NCBI RefSeq assembly: GCF_003946865.1
Contig: NZ_QXTH01000013.1
Coordinates: forward strand, 1-64,000
Direction: 5' to 3'
DNA length: 64,000 nucleotides
Source: Antribacter gilvus
GTDB lineage: Bacteria; Actinomycetota; Actinomycetes; Actinomycetales; Cellulomonadaceae
Below the pieces are notes generated by a model. It saw only the letters and a list, made by a program, of their open reading frames with translations. It ran no database searches and was not told where the DNA came from. Each line of letters opens with the position of its first letter. Position 1 is the stretch's first letter. Positions 1 to 8,454 of the stretch are shown here, in pieces. The translations under genes and the position numbers were made by a program.

Positions 1-1
1 C

Positions 2-73
2 GACGCCGTCACCACCGCCGCCGACCCCAACACCATCGCAGGCGACCTCCTGGACTGGATCAACCAACGCTGA
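2..73 (+). CDS. 3' end of an unidentified protein (partial, runs off left edge)
   Basis: An open frame enters from the left edge and stops with TGA at 71-73, giving about 23 C-terminal residues that end in DLLDWINQR. Codon use (G or C in nearly every third position) fits a real gene. Too little is visible to name a family. The next gene lies on the opposite strand, so the two are convergent. Confidence 0.45.
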   Translation, partial: DAVTTAADPNTIAGDLLDWINQR

Positions 74-91
74 CCCATTCCGAAACACGCC

Positions 92-706
92 CTAGTCGGC
101 CAGGAGGGCGATCTCCTCGTCGACGTACTCGTCGCTGGTGCCTAACGCTTCGTGCTCCGCCTTGAGCCGCTGCTGGATCTCAAGGGCTTCGGCGCGACGT
201 CCGAGGTTGCGCAGAGCCCACGCCACCATCCACCTAGCGACGCGCGTGCGTCGGTCGTCACCGATCCGCTCCCGGGCGTCGAGGGCCTCCTCGAACGCAG
301 CCAGTGCCTGGTCCCAGTTGCCTGCGTCGGCGTGGACCATGCCGATGTTGTTGAGGATTGAAGCGTCCCAGTCGCGGGCGGCTGGTTGTGTGGAGGAGCG
401 CGCGAGATCGAGTGCGGCGTGGTTGGCGTCGAGCCGGTGTTCGTCCTGCACGACAAGCGCCACCATGTGCAAGGCGTCGACGGCAAGCGCGTCGAGCCCT
501 GCGGCCCGAGCCGTCCTTGCCGCGGCTTCGAAGAACGATCTGGCCTCGTCTGGTCGCCCGGAGGACCGGATCACACGGCCGCGCTCCAAGCCTGTACGAA
601 CGACCGCCTCGGGTGTCCCGGGAGTCAGATCGTCGAGCACCGCGTGGGCTGTCGCGAATGCCTCCTGAAGCCCGAGCGCGCGCGCCACCTGCGTCAGCCA
701 GATCAC
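92..706 (-). CDS. TPR-repeat protein, probably 5'-truncated
   Basis: The product is helical and reads as tetratricopeptide repeats, clearest around 'NIGMVHADAGNWDQALAAFEEALDAR' in the middle (residues ~118-143) and in 'ALRNLGRRAEALEIQQRL' near the C-terminus. TPR arrays of this type usually sit behind a DNA-binding or NTPase domain in actinobacterial regulators. The listed GTG start at 706 is only the first possible one. The same frame continues to read as TPR-like protein upstream to about 778 (GRRFREAARLATDDERV), where it meets a TGA and no start codon. The gene therefore looks like the C-terminal remnant of a larger protein, placed just after the vanZ-like gene on the same strand. Function as a protein-protein interaction module is inferred. 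Confidence 0.6.
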   Translation of the reverse strand: MIWLTQVARALGLQEAFATAHAVLDDLTPGTPEAVVRTGLERGRVIRSSGRPDEARSFFEAAARTARAAGLDALAVDALHMVALVVQDEHRLDANHAALDLARSSTQPAARDWDASILNNIGMVHADAGNWDQALAAFEEALDARERIGDDRRTRVARWMVAWALRNLGRRAEALEIQQRLKAEHEALGTSDEYVDEEIALLAD

Positions 707-794
707 CCGCTCGTCATCGGTCGCGAGGCGGGCGGCCTCACGGAACCGTCGCCCGTCGTCGTGGTGAGCCTCGGTACCTCACCGAACGTTGTGC

Positions 795-1493
795 TCAGCC
801 GGTCGCTGCCGGCGCCTGTCGAGCTAGAGCCGACGGCGCTTCCGCTGTCGCCCGCCACCAGACTCGGGAGGCCAGCGCGCCGAGGACGGCGCCGGACGTG
901 TTGAGCAGCACGTCGTCCACGGACGACACCCGATCCAGTCGCAGCACGTACTGTGCCGTCTCGATCAGGATCGAACAGCCCAGCGCGAGTGCCAGGATCC
1001 GAGGCAGGGACGCCAGGGCTGTGAACCGCATCGGGGTGAAGAAGCCGAGGGCCGCCAAGATCAGTAGGTTGCCGATGATCCCCCCGGCGCCCATCGTCGC
1101 CAGGTCTTGCAGCGGTACCACGCTCAACCGACCTGGGACTGTGCCCGCACCGGAGCCTGGCATGAGGGTCAACCACACCAGCGGTACGGTCCCGTAGACC
1201 ATGCCCACCTCGGCCAGCGACATCCGCCACGCGGAGGTGACACCTGCGGCGAGCCGACGACGCGCCAGGGCCCACACCGTCAGGGCGGCCAACGGCAAGG
1301 CGACCAACAACATGAGCATCACGCCGTTGAAGGTGTCGAAGCATCCGTGCCACCGGCCGGCCAGGCACGCCGGAGCGGACATCATGAGCGGGCGCCGCAG
1401 CGCGTACACGAAGCTCGCCAGGGCGAGGAGAGCGAGGCAGAAAAGCGCGATCCTCAGTGGGCGAGGAGGCGGTCGTGACGCAGAGAAGTGCAT
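795..1493 (-). CDS. VanZ-like family membrane protein
   Basis: The protein has an N-terminal basic stretch, four to five hydrophobic segments, and the C-terminal signature of the VanZ family (S-V-D-D-V-L-L-N-T-S-G-A-x-L-G). VanZ proteins are small membrane proteins linked in some hosts to low-level teicoplanin resistance, though most actinobacterial members have no known role. The ATG at 1493 places the first membrane helix directly after MHFSASRPPPR. An in-frame ATG at 1646 would add 51 hydrophilic residues that are not typical of the family, so I prefer the shorter form of 232 residues, although neither start has a strong ribosome binding site. Confidence 0.75.
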   Translation of the reverse strand: MHFSASRPPPRPLRIALFCLALLALASFVYALRRPLMMSAPACLAGRWHGCFDTFNGVMLMLLVALPLAALTVWALARRRLAAGVTSAWRMSLAEVGMVYGTVPLVWLTLMPGSGAGTVPGRLSVVPLQDLATMGAGGIIGNLLILAALGFFTPMRFTALASLPRILALALGCSILIETAQYVLRLDRVSSVDDVLLNTSGAVLGALASRVWWRATAEAPSALARQAPAATG

Positions 1494-1690
1494 GCGCACA
1501 TTGTGGACCGACGCCTGTAGCAGCGGCGTGAGTGGTTCTCGATACTTCCGCGCCTGGCCGAGGACCTGATCGAGGAGTTCTCGATCCGCTCGCACGCGAT
1601 CAAACAGGCCAAAGACCGTGGCGGGCCGCCGGCAAGCCGACGGCAACCAGAGGGACCGATCGCACAGCGGATCGATCCCCGGCGAGCCCC

Positions 1691-2320
1691 CTATCCGGCT
1701 TGCGGGCGGTAGGCGCGCAGGAACGCCTCCGCCCCGGCAGTGGCGCGCTGCTCGACGCGCCGGACTGATGGCGGGGGCGCCCCGAACATGCCTCGGTCCA
1801 GGTCGGCGCCCATCACGAGGTACGCGAAGTGCTCCGCGGCGACGTCGGCGTCGGACACAATGAGCGTGCCCGTGGCGGCAAGGCGCGCGAGGAGGCGCGC
1901 GATCGCGCCGAGCATGCGTTCGGGGGCGCGACGGCGGTACTCGGCGACGAGCTCGGGGAACCGGTCGGCCTCGGCGATCAGCATGCGGCGTGTCGGGACC
2001 GCGGGGCCGGTGAGGACGGCCCGCGCCATGCGGCGCGCGAGGGCGGGAAGCTCCGCGACGTCGTCGTAGGAGGACAGCTCCTCGTCCAGGGCGGCCGCGA
2101 GCGCCTCGGCAACCTCGATGGAGCGGGCCACGACCTGGCGGAACAGGGTCTCCTTGTCGCCGAAGACGTTGAACACGGTGCGCTTGGCGACTCCGGCGCC
2201 GGCGGCGACGTCCTCCATGCTGGTGGCGGCGTAGCCCTGGGCGACGAATCGGGCCGCCGCCGCGTCCAGGACCGCGGCACGGGAGCGGAGCACACGGGGG
2301 TCGGGCTGCTGCCGGGGCAT
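1691..2320 (-). CDS. TetR/AcrR family transcriptional regulator
   Basis: The 209-residue product has an N-terminal TetR-type helix-turn-helix (about residues 12-58), with the usual A-A-x-x-F-x-x-x-G-Y start and 'VAKRTVFNVFGDKETLF' recognition helix, followed by a helical ligand-binding domain with a TetR C-terminal domain pattern. It is transcribed divergently from the DUF998 membrane protein gene, and an imperfect palindrome lies between them at 2345-2362. The natural reading is a local repressor that controls its own gene and the DUF998 gene in response to an unknown small molecule. The inducer cannot be told from sequence. Confidence 0.9.
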   Translation of the reverse strand: MPRQQPDPRVLRSRAAVLDAAAARFVAQGYAATSMEDVAAGAGVAKRTVFNVFGDKETLFRQVVARSIEVAEALAAALDEELSSYDDVAELPALARRMARAVLTGPAVPTRRMLIAEADRFPELVAEYRRRAPERMLGAIARLLARLAATGTLIVSDADVAAEHFAYLVMGADLDRGMFGAPPPSVRRVEQRATAGAEAFLRAYRPQAG

Positions 2321-2344
2321 GCCGGATCTTAACCCGGCCGATGT

Positions 2345-2362
2345 ACTAATGCACCGATGAGT
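2345..2362. promoter_or_regulatory. Likely TetR operator between the TetR and DUF998 genes
   Basis: The 18-bp sequence ACTAATGCACCGATGAGT is an imperfect palindrome of the form ACTnATn6ATnAGT. It lies 25 bp upstream of the TetR start and about 70 bp upstream of the DUF998 start, in the only intergenic space between the divergent genes. A second small inverted repeat, TGCAC-N6-GTGCA, overlaps it. Binding by the adjacent TetR is inferred from position. Confidence 0.55.
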
Positions 2363-2432
2363 GCAAGAGTGGTTGCTCGTCTACCGGGTGACGGCGCCCT
2401 GCAGAGGGGCGCCCCGGAACGAGGAGTACGAG

Positions 2433-3107
2433 ATGCCTGAGAACGAGACGACACCGGCCGGCGACTTCGACACCGGCGCGGCAGTCACCCGATCACTGCT
2501 GGGCTGGGGTGTTGTCGCCGGCCCGTTCTACCTCGTCGTCGGACTCGTTTTTGCGCTGACCCGGCCCGGGTTCGATCTGGGCCGCCACGCGCTGAGCCAC
2601 CTCATGCTCGGAGAGCACGGCTGGTTGCAGACCGCCAACCTCGCCCTCTCCGGGCTGATGACCCTCGCCGCCGCGTACGGGTTCCTCCGAGCGATCCGCT
2701 CCGGGCGTGGACTCGCGCTCGGTGCGCTCACCGGGGTCTACGGGCTGTGCCTGGTGCTCTCGGCGATCTTTCCTCCGGACCCCGTGCCTGGCTTCCCACC
2801 CGGGTCGGCCGGCGACACCTTCACCACGAGCGGCATCCTGCATCTGCTGTTCGGCGCGCTCGGGTTCGCCGCTCTGGGAGCGGCCGCGATCACCCACGGG
2901 CTATGGGCACGCCGCCAGGGCGACCGGCGCCGCGGGACGCTGTCGATCGTGCTCGGCATCCTGACCATCGTGACGTTCTTCGCGGGCGCGGGAACCGGCG
3001 CCGTCGGACTGATCTGGATCGGCGTCGTCATCGGATGGGCATGGCTCGCGCTTGCGTCGGCGCACGTGTACACCGTGGTGCCGCACCCCGTGCTGAGCCG
3101 CCGATAG
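2433..3107 (+). CDS. DUF998 family integral membrane protein
   Basis: The product (224 residues) has six predicted hydrophobic segments: near residues 18-38, 58-78, 82-100, 105-120, 140-165 and 175-205. Its layout fits the DUF998 family, whose function is not established. The ATG at 2433 is preceded by GAGGAG at good spacing and begins MPENETTPAGDFDTG; the open frame extends back to 2361 but that part overlaps the presumed operator. It is divergent from a TetR regulator, so it is probably an inducible membrane protein. A pair of hairpins follows the stop codon. Confidence 0.8.
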   Translation: MPENETTPAGDFDTGAAVTRSLLGWGVVAGPFYLVVGLVFALTRPGFDLGRHALSHLMLGEHGWLQTANLALSGLMTLAAAYGFLRAIRSGRGLALGALTGVYGLCLVLSAIFPPDPVPGFPPGSAGDTFTTSGILHLLFGALGFAALGAAAITHGLWARRQGDRRRGTLSIVLGILTIVTFFAGAGTGAVGLIWIGVVIGWAWLALASAHVYTVVPHPVLSRR

Positions 3108-3148
3108 CGGCTCAAGTGCTCATTGCGACATCCCGCCGCGACGAACGT

Positions 3149-3197
3149 CCGGTCCATCCCAGGACCGGTCGGGCGTCGCGTGCGGGCTGGAGCCCGC
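3149..3197. terminator. Tandem hairpins between convergent genes
   Basis: Two GC-rich stem-loops sit in the 115-bp gap between the convergent DUF998 and methyltransferase genes: CCGGTCC/GGACCGG (3149-3155 with 3162-3168, 6-nt loop) and GCGGGC/GCCCGC (3182-3187 with 3192-3197, 4-nt loop). There is no U-tract, as is common for actinobacterial terminators. They could serve both strands. Confidence 0.55.
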
Positions 3198-3222
3198 GGA
3201 CACCGGACAGATCAGAACGCTC

Positions 3223-4302
3223 TCAGCTGATCCGGTAGAAGCGGAAGAACGAGAAGTCGTCGATCGGCAGGATCTCGAGCTCCTCGAAGCCGGCGGCCTG
3301 GGCGTACTCCTGCAGGCGGGACGGACGCATCACCGTCCCGGTGGCCATGCTCGGACGGCTGGAGCGACCGTCGGGCAGACAGACGAAAAGGCTGAAGCCG
3401 TACATCAGGCGTTCGACCTCGTCACCGTCCGGAGCGAACGAGTCGGCCACGGCCTCGTCCATCACGATCAACGGAGCGCCGGGCGCCAGCGACTTGCGGA
3501 CGGCCGCGAGCACCTCGACCGGTCGGGGCATGTCGTGGACGCACTCAAAGGCGAAGGCCACGTCGTATTGGTCGGCCGGAAGGTCGGCGGCGTCACCGTG
3601 GGAGAACCGAATCTGGTCCGAGACGCCGGCGGCTCGGGCGTTGTCAGTGGCCATCGATACGGACGGTTGGTCGATGTCGATCCCGTGGACCGTGGCGGTG
3701 GGGTACGCACGGCTCAGCGCGATGCTCGACCAGCCGCCACCGCAGCCGACGTCGAGGATGCGGACGCCGGGACGGGAGAGCAGGGCGTGCAGGTCCCCGA
3801 TGCCAGTGAGCGCGTCGGCCAGCTGGTGCTCGAACCACGGCCGGTTCGCGTCCGCCTGTCCCTGTCGTGCGTCATCGCCGAGCTCGTCCCAGCTCACTCC
3901 GCCACCGGTGCGGTAAGCCTCGAGCAACTGGGGGAGTGCGGGACCGACCGCGCCGAACATCCGGCCGATGGGAGCCAAGAAGTTGAGGCTGTTCTGATTG
4001 GTCAGCACCTCTGCGGTGCCCGGCGGGATGCTGAAGACGCGTTCGTCGGCGGAGCCATCCGAGTCGAGGTGCAGCAGGCCGGTGACAGCTTGCTGCTCCA
4101 GCCATTCGCGGGCGTAGCGAGCGTCCGTGCCGGTTCGTGTGGCTAGCTGGGGCGGCGTTGCCGGACCATCCTCGGCCAGTGAGCGGTACCAGCCCAGGCG
4201 ATCTCCCAGGAACGTCGACAGCAGGTCGACAGTGCCGAGGACAGCGCCGACGAGGCGTTGGGCGACCGCATCGGCTGAAGCCGAGCCCATGCTGGGTTCC
4301 AT
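3223..4302 (-). CDS. SAM-dependent class I methyltransferase with N-terminal winged-helix domain
   Basis: Residues ~15-110 form a helical/winged-helix region of the type found before small-molecule methyltransferase domains. Residues ~180-320 form the Rossmann methyltransferase fold, with the SAM-binding motif ILDVGCGGGWSS, the acidic end of strand 2 (GIDID) and the 'AFECVHDMP' motif IV region. A C-terminal segment closes the fold. The ATG at 4302 has a GTGGA element about 6 bases upstream and gives 359 residues; an upstream ATG at 4467 would add a basic, low-complexity tail. Substrate unknown: the architecture is shared with O- and C-methyltransferases and with Rv2258c-like proteins. Confidence 0.85.
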   Translation of the reverse strand: MEPSMGSASADAVAQRLVGAVLGTVDLLSTFLGDRLGWYRSLAEDGPATPPQLATRTGTDARYAREWLEQQAVTGLLHLDSDGSADERVFSIPPGTAEVLTNQNSLNFLAPIGRMFGAVGPALPQLLEAYRTGGGVSWDELGDDARQGQADANRPWFEHQLADALTGIGDLHALLSRPGVRILDVGCGGGWSSIALSRAYPTATVHGIDIDQPSVSMATDNARAAGVSDQIRFSHGDAADLPADQYDVAFAFECVHDMPRPVEVLAAVRKSLAPGAPLIVMDEAVADSFAPDGDEVERLMYGFSLFVCLPDGRSSRPSMATGTVMRPSRLQEYAQAAGFEELEILPIDDFSFFRFYRIS

Positions 4303-4691
4303 CGTTCCACGGTCCACCTGCCTGGTCTGCCGCACCACCCCGAGAGCGGGGGATCTTTCGGACGGACCGCGGCGAGTTGGTCGGCTGTCGCGCCGAAACG
4401 GGGCCGGGCAGGCCGACTGGATCCTCCTGGATGACGTCGTCGTGATGTCCGCCGGTGGGCTTGTCATGTACTCGGCACGGAGCTCGCAGGCCGCCGCGGC
4501 GTTTCAGGAACGGTTCGCTGCGGACTGGTTTGACGGCTGAGGTCCGCCAGGCCCCTGCGCAGGACTGCAAGACAGAAATGGGCCATGGAGACCTGTCCTG
4601 CCCCTCTGGGTTCGGGTCGTGCGTGTTGATCGTGGCCTGCCATCGTCTGGGAGAGAGTCCCGCACGGAGAGCCGGGCGCTATCGTTCGGGC
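4303..4691. other. 389-base gap with a possible gene remnant
   Basis: This gap separates the divergent methyltransferase and HAD-like genes and must carry both promoters. I see no clear -35/-10 pair. On the plus strand, 4406-4540 reads as convincing protein (ADWILLDDVVVMSAGG... ending FAADWFDG, stop at 4540) with high third-position GC but no plausible start. It may be the 3' remnant of a decayed gene of unknown family. Confidence 0.35.
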
Positions 4692-5195
4692 GTGACCGAC
4701 GCCGAGCGCCCGCTGCTGTTTCTCGACGTCGACGGGACGTTGCTTCCGTTCGGTGGCACGGGGATGCTTCCGCTGCCGTGCAAGTACGACCCGTCCGAGA
4801 CGGCGCGTCCCGAGCTGGACCTGATCGATCCGACTCTCGGGCCGCTGCTGATGGCCTTGCACTGTGATGTGGTGTGGGCGACGGCGTGGATGGGCGACGC
4901 GAACGACGTCGTCGCAACGCGCGCTGGGCTCCCCGTGTTGCCGGTGGCCGACCTGCCGGATTACGGCGACGGTGATCCGGACGGACTGGGCTGGAAGACT
5001 CGGGCCCTGGTCCGGGAGGCGGCGGGCCGCCCTTTCATCTGGGTCGACGACGACATCAGCGAGATGGACCGCTGGTGGATCGAGCTTGAGCACCCCGGAC
5101 CGGCCCTGGCGTTCCGGGTCGAGCCCGCCGTCGGACTGACCGCCGCCGGTATCGAGCAGATCGCCGCCTGGATGCAGAGCCTGGGCAAGGCATGA
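4692..5195 (+). CDS. HAD-like domain protein
   Basis: The 167-residue protein begins with the HAD motif I, LFLDVDGTLLPFGG, with both aspartates present. It has a 'VVWATAWMGDAN' motif II-like segment and an acidic 'IWVDDDISEMD' segment that can act as motif IV. The lysine of motif III is not obvious. Members of this compact type lacking a cap are annotated as HAD-superfamily or secreted-protein homologues of unknown substrate in actinobacteria. The GTG at 4692 directly precedes TDAERPLLFLDVDG; the longer frame from 4455 has no coding character. It probably acts as a cytosolic phosphatase, but only the fold is supported. Confidence 0.75.
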   Translation: MTDAERPLLFLDVDGTLLPFGGTGMLPLPCKYDPSETARPELDLIDPTLGPLLMALHCDVVWATAWMGDANDVVATRAGLPVLPVADLPDYGDGDPDGLGWKTRALVREAAGRPFIWVDDDISEMDRWWIELEHPGPALAFRVEPAVGLTAAGIEQIAAWMQSLGKA

Positions 5196-5238
5196 CCTCG
5201 TTCAGCAGCGGATGCGCGGAACTGGAGTGGGGTTCAGG

Positions 5239-5627
5239 ATGACGATCGGCAGCGCTGGCTCGTCGGTGGTCCGGGTTCGTGGCTACTGGGACGAGGAGGA
5301 CGAGTGGCACTGGCTTGAGCTCGACGGCGAGGGGTATGCCGTCCGGCATGCCGTCTTCCGGAACGGCGCTCCGGTCACCGCCGCGGTCCGAGCCGATCTG
5401 GAGAAGGCCTTCCAGCGTGCCGGGGTGCTCGGGTTCAGGTTTACGAGGCGTCCTACGGTGTGCTCGCAGAAGGCATCTGCACCCCGCATCAGCACGACCC
5501 GGCAGTCATCCCCGTGACCCGTCAGGAGTTCGACCAGGCCTTCCGCGCTGCCGTCAGGCACCTGAGCTTCCAGCCCGTGACGACCGGCCCTTACCCGGAC
5601 GGACTGCGAGTCGAGGGCACACCATGA
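5239..5627 (+). pseudogene. Unknown small gene broken by a single-base frameshift
   Basis: Translation from ATG 5239 gives MTIGSAGSSVVRVRGYWDE and runs to VLGF at about 5433. It then continues convincingly only in the next frame, as QVYEASYGVLAEGIC..., ending at TGA 5625-5627. Restoring one C near 5434 would join the parts into a 130-codon gene. The two halves share codon bias and have no gap between them, so this is a recent mutation or a sequencing error. The family is not recognised. The small size and position beside another unknown gene suggest a two-gene accessory unit. Confidence 0.6.
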
Positions 5628-5639
5628 CTGGTCGACACC

Positions 5640-6236
5640 ATGAGCCCGCGTAGCCCGCAGCGGCCGTGGCTCGGCAGCGTCGAGATGCGGACCTTCCTGC
5701 CATCCGGCCAGGGTCACCTGACACCGATCGCGGAGGCCCGTCCGCCTCGCCACTGGAACCCCCACCAAGGCGGCAGCGTCGAGCTGGTCGTCAACGGCCG
5801 CACGCTGATCTCACGCGAGTGGTGGGACGACGTCGAGAACCTCTGGCTGCTTCTCGCCGGACTGATCGGCTCGCTAAATCAGGGCTGGGCGTACAGCACC
5901 ATGTCCTACCCCGGTCAACCGATCCCGGTCGGACTGGCGCACCAGGCCGACGACATGGTCGTCCTCATTGCGGGAAGCGGCGAGGACCGCCGCCGGGCCG
6001 TGGCGGACAAGCACACGTTATTCGAAGCATTCTGCCGGGCCGGGATCGAAGCGTTCGACCACTTCGAGAGGCTCGGGGGCGGCTGGCACGCAGCAACCTC
6101 CAGACAAGCGCTCGTCGACTGCCTCGACGGCCTCTACCAGGGCGCATGGCCATCTTCCAGGCAGCATGCGTGCACGGGATCGGCACGCGAACGAGAGATG
6201 ACGCAGCTCTTCGGGGTTCACCGTTTGGCCTGGTAG
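5640..6236 (+). CDS. Hypothetical protein
   Basis: The 198-residue product begins MSPRSPQRPWLG and contains a tryptophan-rich core (REWWDDVENLWLLLAGLIGSL) and a 'YPGQPIPVGL' stretch, with no signal peptide and no certain membrane segment. I do not recognise the family. It starts 12 bases after the frameshifted gene and may be co-transcribed with it. The last ~35 residues (from about AWPSSRQ) look less protein-like than the rest, which may mean a frameshift or junction near 6150. Confidence is in the frame being coding, not in a function. Confidence 0.6.
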   Translation: MSPRSPQRPWLGSVEMRTFLPSGQGHLTPIAEARPPRHWNPHQGGSVELVVNGRTLISREWWDDVENLWLLLAGLIGSLNQGWAYSTMSYPGQPIPVGLAHQADDMVVLIAGSGEDRRRAVADKHTLFEAFCRAGIEAFDHFERLGGGWHAATSRQALVDCLDGLYQGAWPSSRQHACTGSAREREMTQLFGVHRLAW

Positions 6237-6239
6237 GCA

Positions 6240-6380
6240 CGATGAGAGGATCGTCAAGCTACCGCACCACCCAGTGGGGCCGATGGAGGCGATCTTCGAG
6301 CTGAGGTGGGTGAGGCGCAGGATCTTGGCGACCTGCCGATGCTCGGGATCAGGGACCAGCCCGGTCCAGTCCCTGTTCAT
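6240..6380 (-). pseudogene. 5' fragment of an unidentified gene with a strong RBS
   Basis: An AAGGAG ribosome binding site 9-10 bases upstream of ATG 6380 marks a genuine start, MNRDWTGLVPDPEHRQVAKI, 50 bases after the MFS exporter stop and on the same strand. Protein-like sequence fades by about 6240, where it meets the 3' end of the convergent hypothetical gene. The frame stays open to 6018 but only as a shadow of that gene. This looks like the head of a gene whose body was lost at a recombination junction. The family is not recognised. Confidence 0.4.
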
Positions 6381-6432
6381 GCTGCCTACTCCTTCACGAA
6401 ACGATCGGCGATGACGGCACCCAGTGGTCGGC

Positions 6433-7677
6433 TCAGATGGACACGGCGAGGCGCTGGTCGGGTGTGGAACCAGGGCCGAGCGGGATCCGGGACGCCACGA
6501 GGACGCCCCCGATCATGAGACTCACGGCGGCGCCGGCGACGGCGAGCGCCGGATAGCCGGCGGTCCCCGACACGGCGCTGGCGCCGAGCCCGCCAACGAC
6601 GGCCGCCACGCCGGCGGCGATCTCTCCCACGCCCTCCCGGTGTGGCCGCGACGGCGCGGGGACTCCGTGCGTGAGCAGGGCGCTGCCGGAGACCAACCCG
6701 AGGTTCCATCCCACTCCCAGGCCGACCATCGCAACGCCCAGCGCCGGTCCGTCGGTGAGCAAGGCCGCCGACACGCAGGCCGCGACCAGCACGGCTCCGG
6801 CGATCAACCCGGTGTTGCCGGCCCCCAGCCTCGTTGCCAGCCAGCCACTGACCGGGCTGGGAGCGAACATGGCTGTGATGTGGGCGCTGACCACGGCGCC
6901 GATCGCCCCCAGGCTCGCCCCGTGGTGGTGCATCTGGATCGGCGCCATCGTCATCACTCCGACCATGACCAGGTTGGAGAGAGCCAGGGTCATCAATCCG
7001 CAGAAGGAGGTCCGGTCGGGTCGGCGCGACCGTGGCGAGCGGGGCTTCCGGTGTCGGTCCGGTGGAAGCGACCGACGCGTCCGCCAAGCGGCGATGCCCG
7101 CCAAGACGTAGGCCGTCCCACTTATCGCGTAGGCCCCCGTCACCGGCGCCACCCCATCGCCAGCCGCGAGCAGCGGGGTCAGTCGAGCGGCGGGCGCCAA
7201 CAGGTTCGGTCCCAGGACGGCGCCGATGGTCGCGACCGCGAGGACCCTGGCCACGGCACGTGCCTGGTCGAGGTCCGGGCGAAGCTGCTGGCCGGCGTAC
7301 CGCGCGAGCATCACCGCCGTGTTGCCGGCACCCAGCAGCAGGCTGCCGAGCAGCACACCGACGAGGGCCAGAGCCGGCACGGCACCCAGCGGCGTGGCAA
7401 CCGCGCCGACGACCACGGCACAGCCGAGCGCCCCGACGACACACCCCCCGGTGAGCGACGCCGCCCGCCCGGCGCGTGCGGCCAGCCTCGCCAGGGGCAG
7501 GACCGAGGCCGCCGCCCCGATGACGAGCATCGTCTGGGGAGCTCCAGCCAGCACGGCGGAGCCGCTCACCTCTTCGGCAAGCAGGCTGCCCGCCGCACCG
7601 GCCAGCGATTGCGCGGTCGCTCCGAGGGCCACCGCGCCGAAGAGAGCCACCGTCGGAGGGTGCCCGCGTTGCAACAT
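6433..7677 (-). CDS. MFS transporter (drug/metabolite efflux type)
   Basis: The 414-residue product shows twelve hydrophobic segments with a central hydrophilic loop (RTRRSLPPDRHRKPRSPRSR, residues ~196-215) that separates the two six-helix halves, as in major facilitator proteins. Cytoplasmic loop 2-3 carries an 'ARAGRAAS' variant of motif A, and helix 5 a GPNLLAP motif C-like segment, suggesting an H+-coupled exporter. The ATG at 7677 (MLQRGHPPTVALFG) puts helix 1 at the N-terminus; the longer frame adds a charged tail that overlaps the divergent gene. It is divergent from an Lrp/AsnC regulator, a pairing typical of amino-acid exporters. The substrate is inferred only from that context. Confidence 0.85.
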   Translation of the reverse strand: MLQRGHPPTVALFGAVALGATAQSLAGAAGSLLAEEVSGSAVLAGAPQTMLVIGAAASVLPLARLAARAGRAASLTGGCVVGALGCAVVVGAVATPLGAVPALALVGVLLGSLLLGAGNTAVMLARYAGQQLRPDLDQARAVARVLAVATIGAVLGPNLLAPAARLTPLLAAGDGVAPVTGAYAISGTAYVLAGIAAWRTRRSLPPDRHRKPRSPRSRRPDRTSFCGLMTLALSNLVMVGVMTMAPIQMHHHGASLGAIGAVVSAHITAMFAPSPVSGWLATRLGAGNTGLIAGAVLVAACVSAALLTDGPALGVAMVGLGVGWNLGLVSGSALLTHGVPAPSRPHREGVGEIAAGVAAVVGGLGASAVSGTAGYPALAVAGAAVSLMIGGVLVASRIPLGPGSTPDQRLAVSI

Positions 7678-7770
7678 GAGGACTACGGTAGAGAGGCAAA
7701 TGTCCGTATGGAATGGGCTATGAATGCCGTTGAGCCCCTCCCGCCTTCTGATCGGAAAGTAGACGTCGCG

Positions 7771-8271
7771 ATGACCCTTTCGCCGACCGATCTCGACGAA
7801 ACCGACTGGCTGATCCTCTCCGAGCTGCAGAGCGACGGCCGACTCTCGTTCAAGGAACTCGGGCGCCGCATCCACATGTCGGCACCCGCGGTGGCCGAAC
7901 GAGTACGACGGCTGGAAGCCTCCGGCGTCATCACCGGATACGGCGCCCAGGTCGACGCGGCCGCCGCGGGCCTACCGATCCTTGCCTTCCTACAGCTGAG
8001 GTGCCGGCCCTCCGACTGTCTCCTCCGCACCACCTCGGCCGAGGACTACCCGGAGATCATCGAGGTTCACAAGCTCTCCGGAGAGTTCTGCACGATGCTC
8101 AAGGTGAGGGCGGCCTCCCTGCGCCACTTCGAAGGGCTCGTGGAGCGGCTCGGTCAGCACGGCGACATGCGAACCCACATCGTGATGTCGACCCAGTACG
8201 CCGGACGACCGGTTGCACCGGTCGTGGAAGACCGTCCAGTGACACGCCCCGAGGGCTGGGCGAGCCGCTGA
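7771..8271 (+). CDS. Lrp/AsnC family transcriptional regulator
   Basis: The 166-residue product has an N-terminal AsnC-type helix-turn-helix (LDETDWLILSELQSDGR, then recognition helix near 'SAPAVAERVRRLEASGVI'). An alpha/beta RAM ligand-binding domain follows (residues ~75-150), with 'EFCTMLKVRA' matching the conserved strand after the ligand pocket. The ATG at 7771 gives family-typical length; in-frame ATGs at 7708 and 7720 are possible and would extend the N-terminus. It is transcribed away from the MFS gene, so it probably senses an amino acid and controls that exporter, as LysG- or LrpC-like pairs do. The ligand is unknown. Confidence 0.85.
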   Translation: MTLSPTDLDETDWLILSELQSDGRLSFKELGRRIHMSAPAVAERVRRLEASGVITGYGAQVDAAAAGLPILAFLQLRCRPSDCLLRTTSAEDYPEIIEVHKLSGEFCTMLKVRAASLRHFEGLVERLGQHGDMRTHIVMSTQYAGRPVAPVVEDRPVTRPEGWASR

Positions 8272-8454
8272 ATACCGGACCCCGGAGAACCGCTCGCGGC
8301 TCTGACCAGCCAGGATGCGCTTGACCTGGGCAGAAAAATCACCATGAGCGACCAGCGGGCGCGGGTCAGGGGCGAGGACTCCGCGTCGACAGGCACGGAC
8401 GGACACTATGCGCCGGGCCGGGCGCGGTGACGTGCCCGTTCGTGGGGTGAGCGG

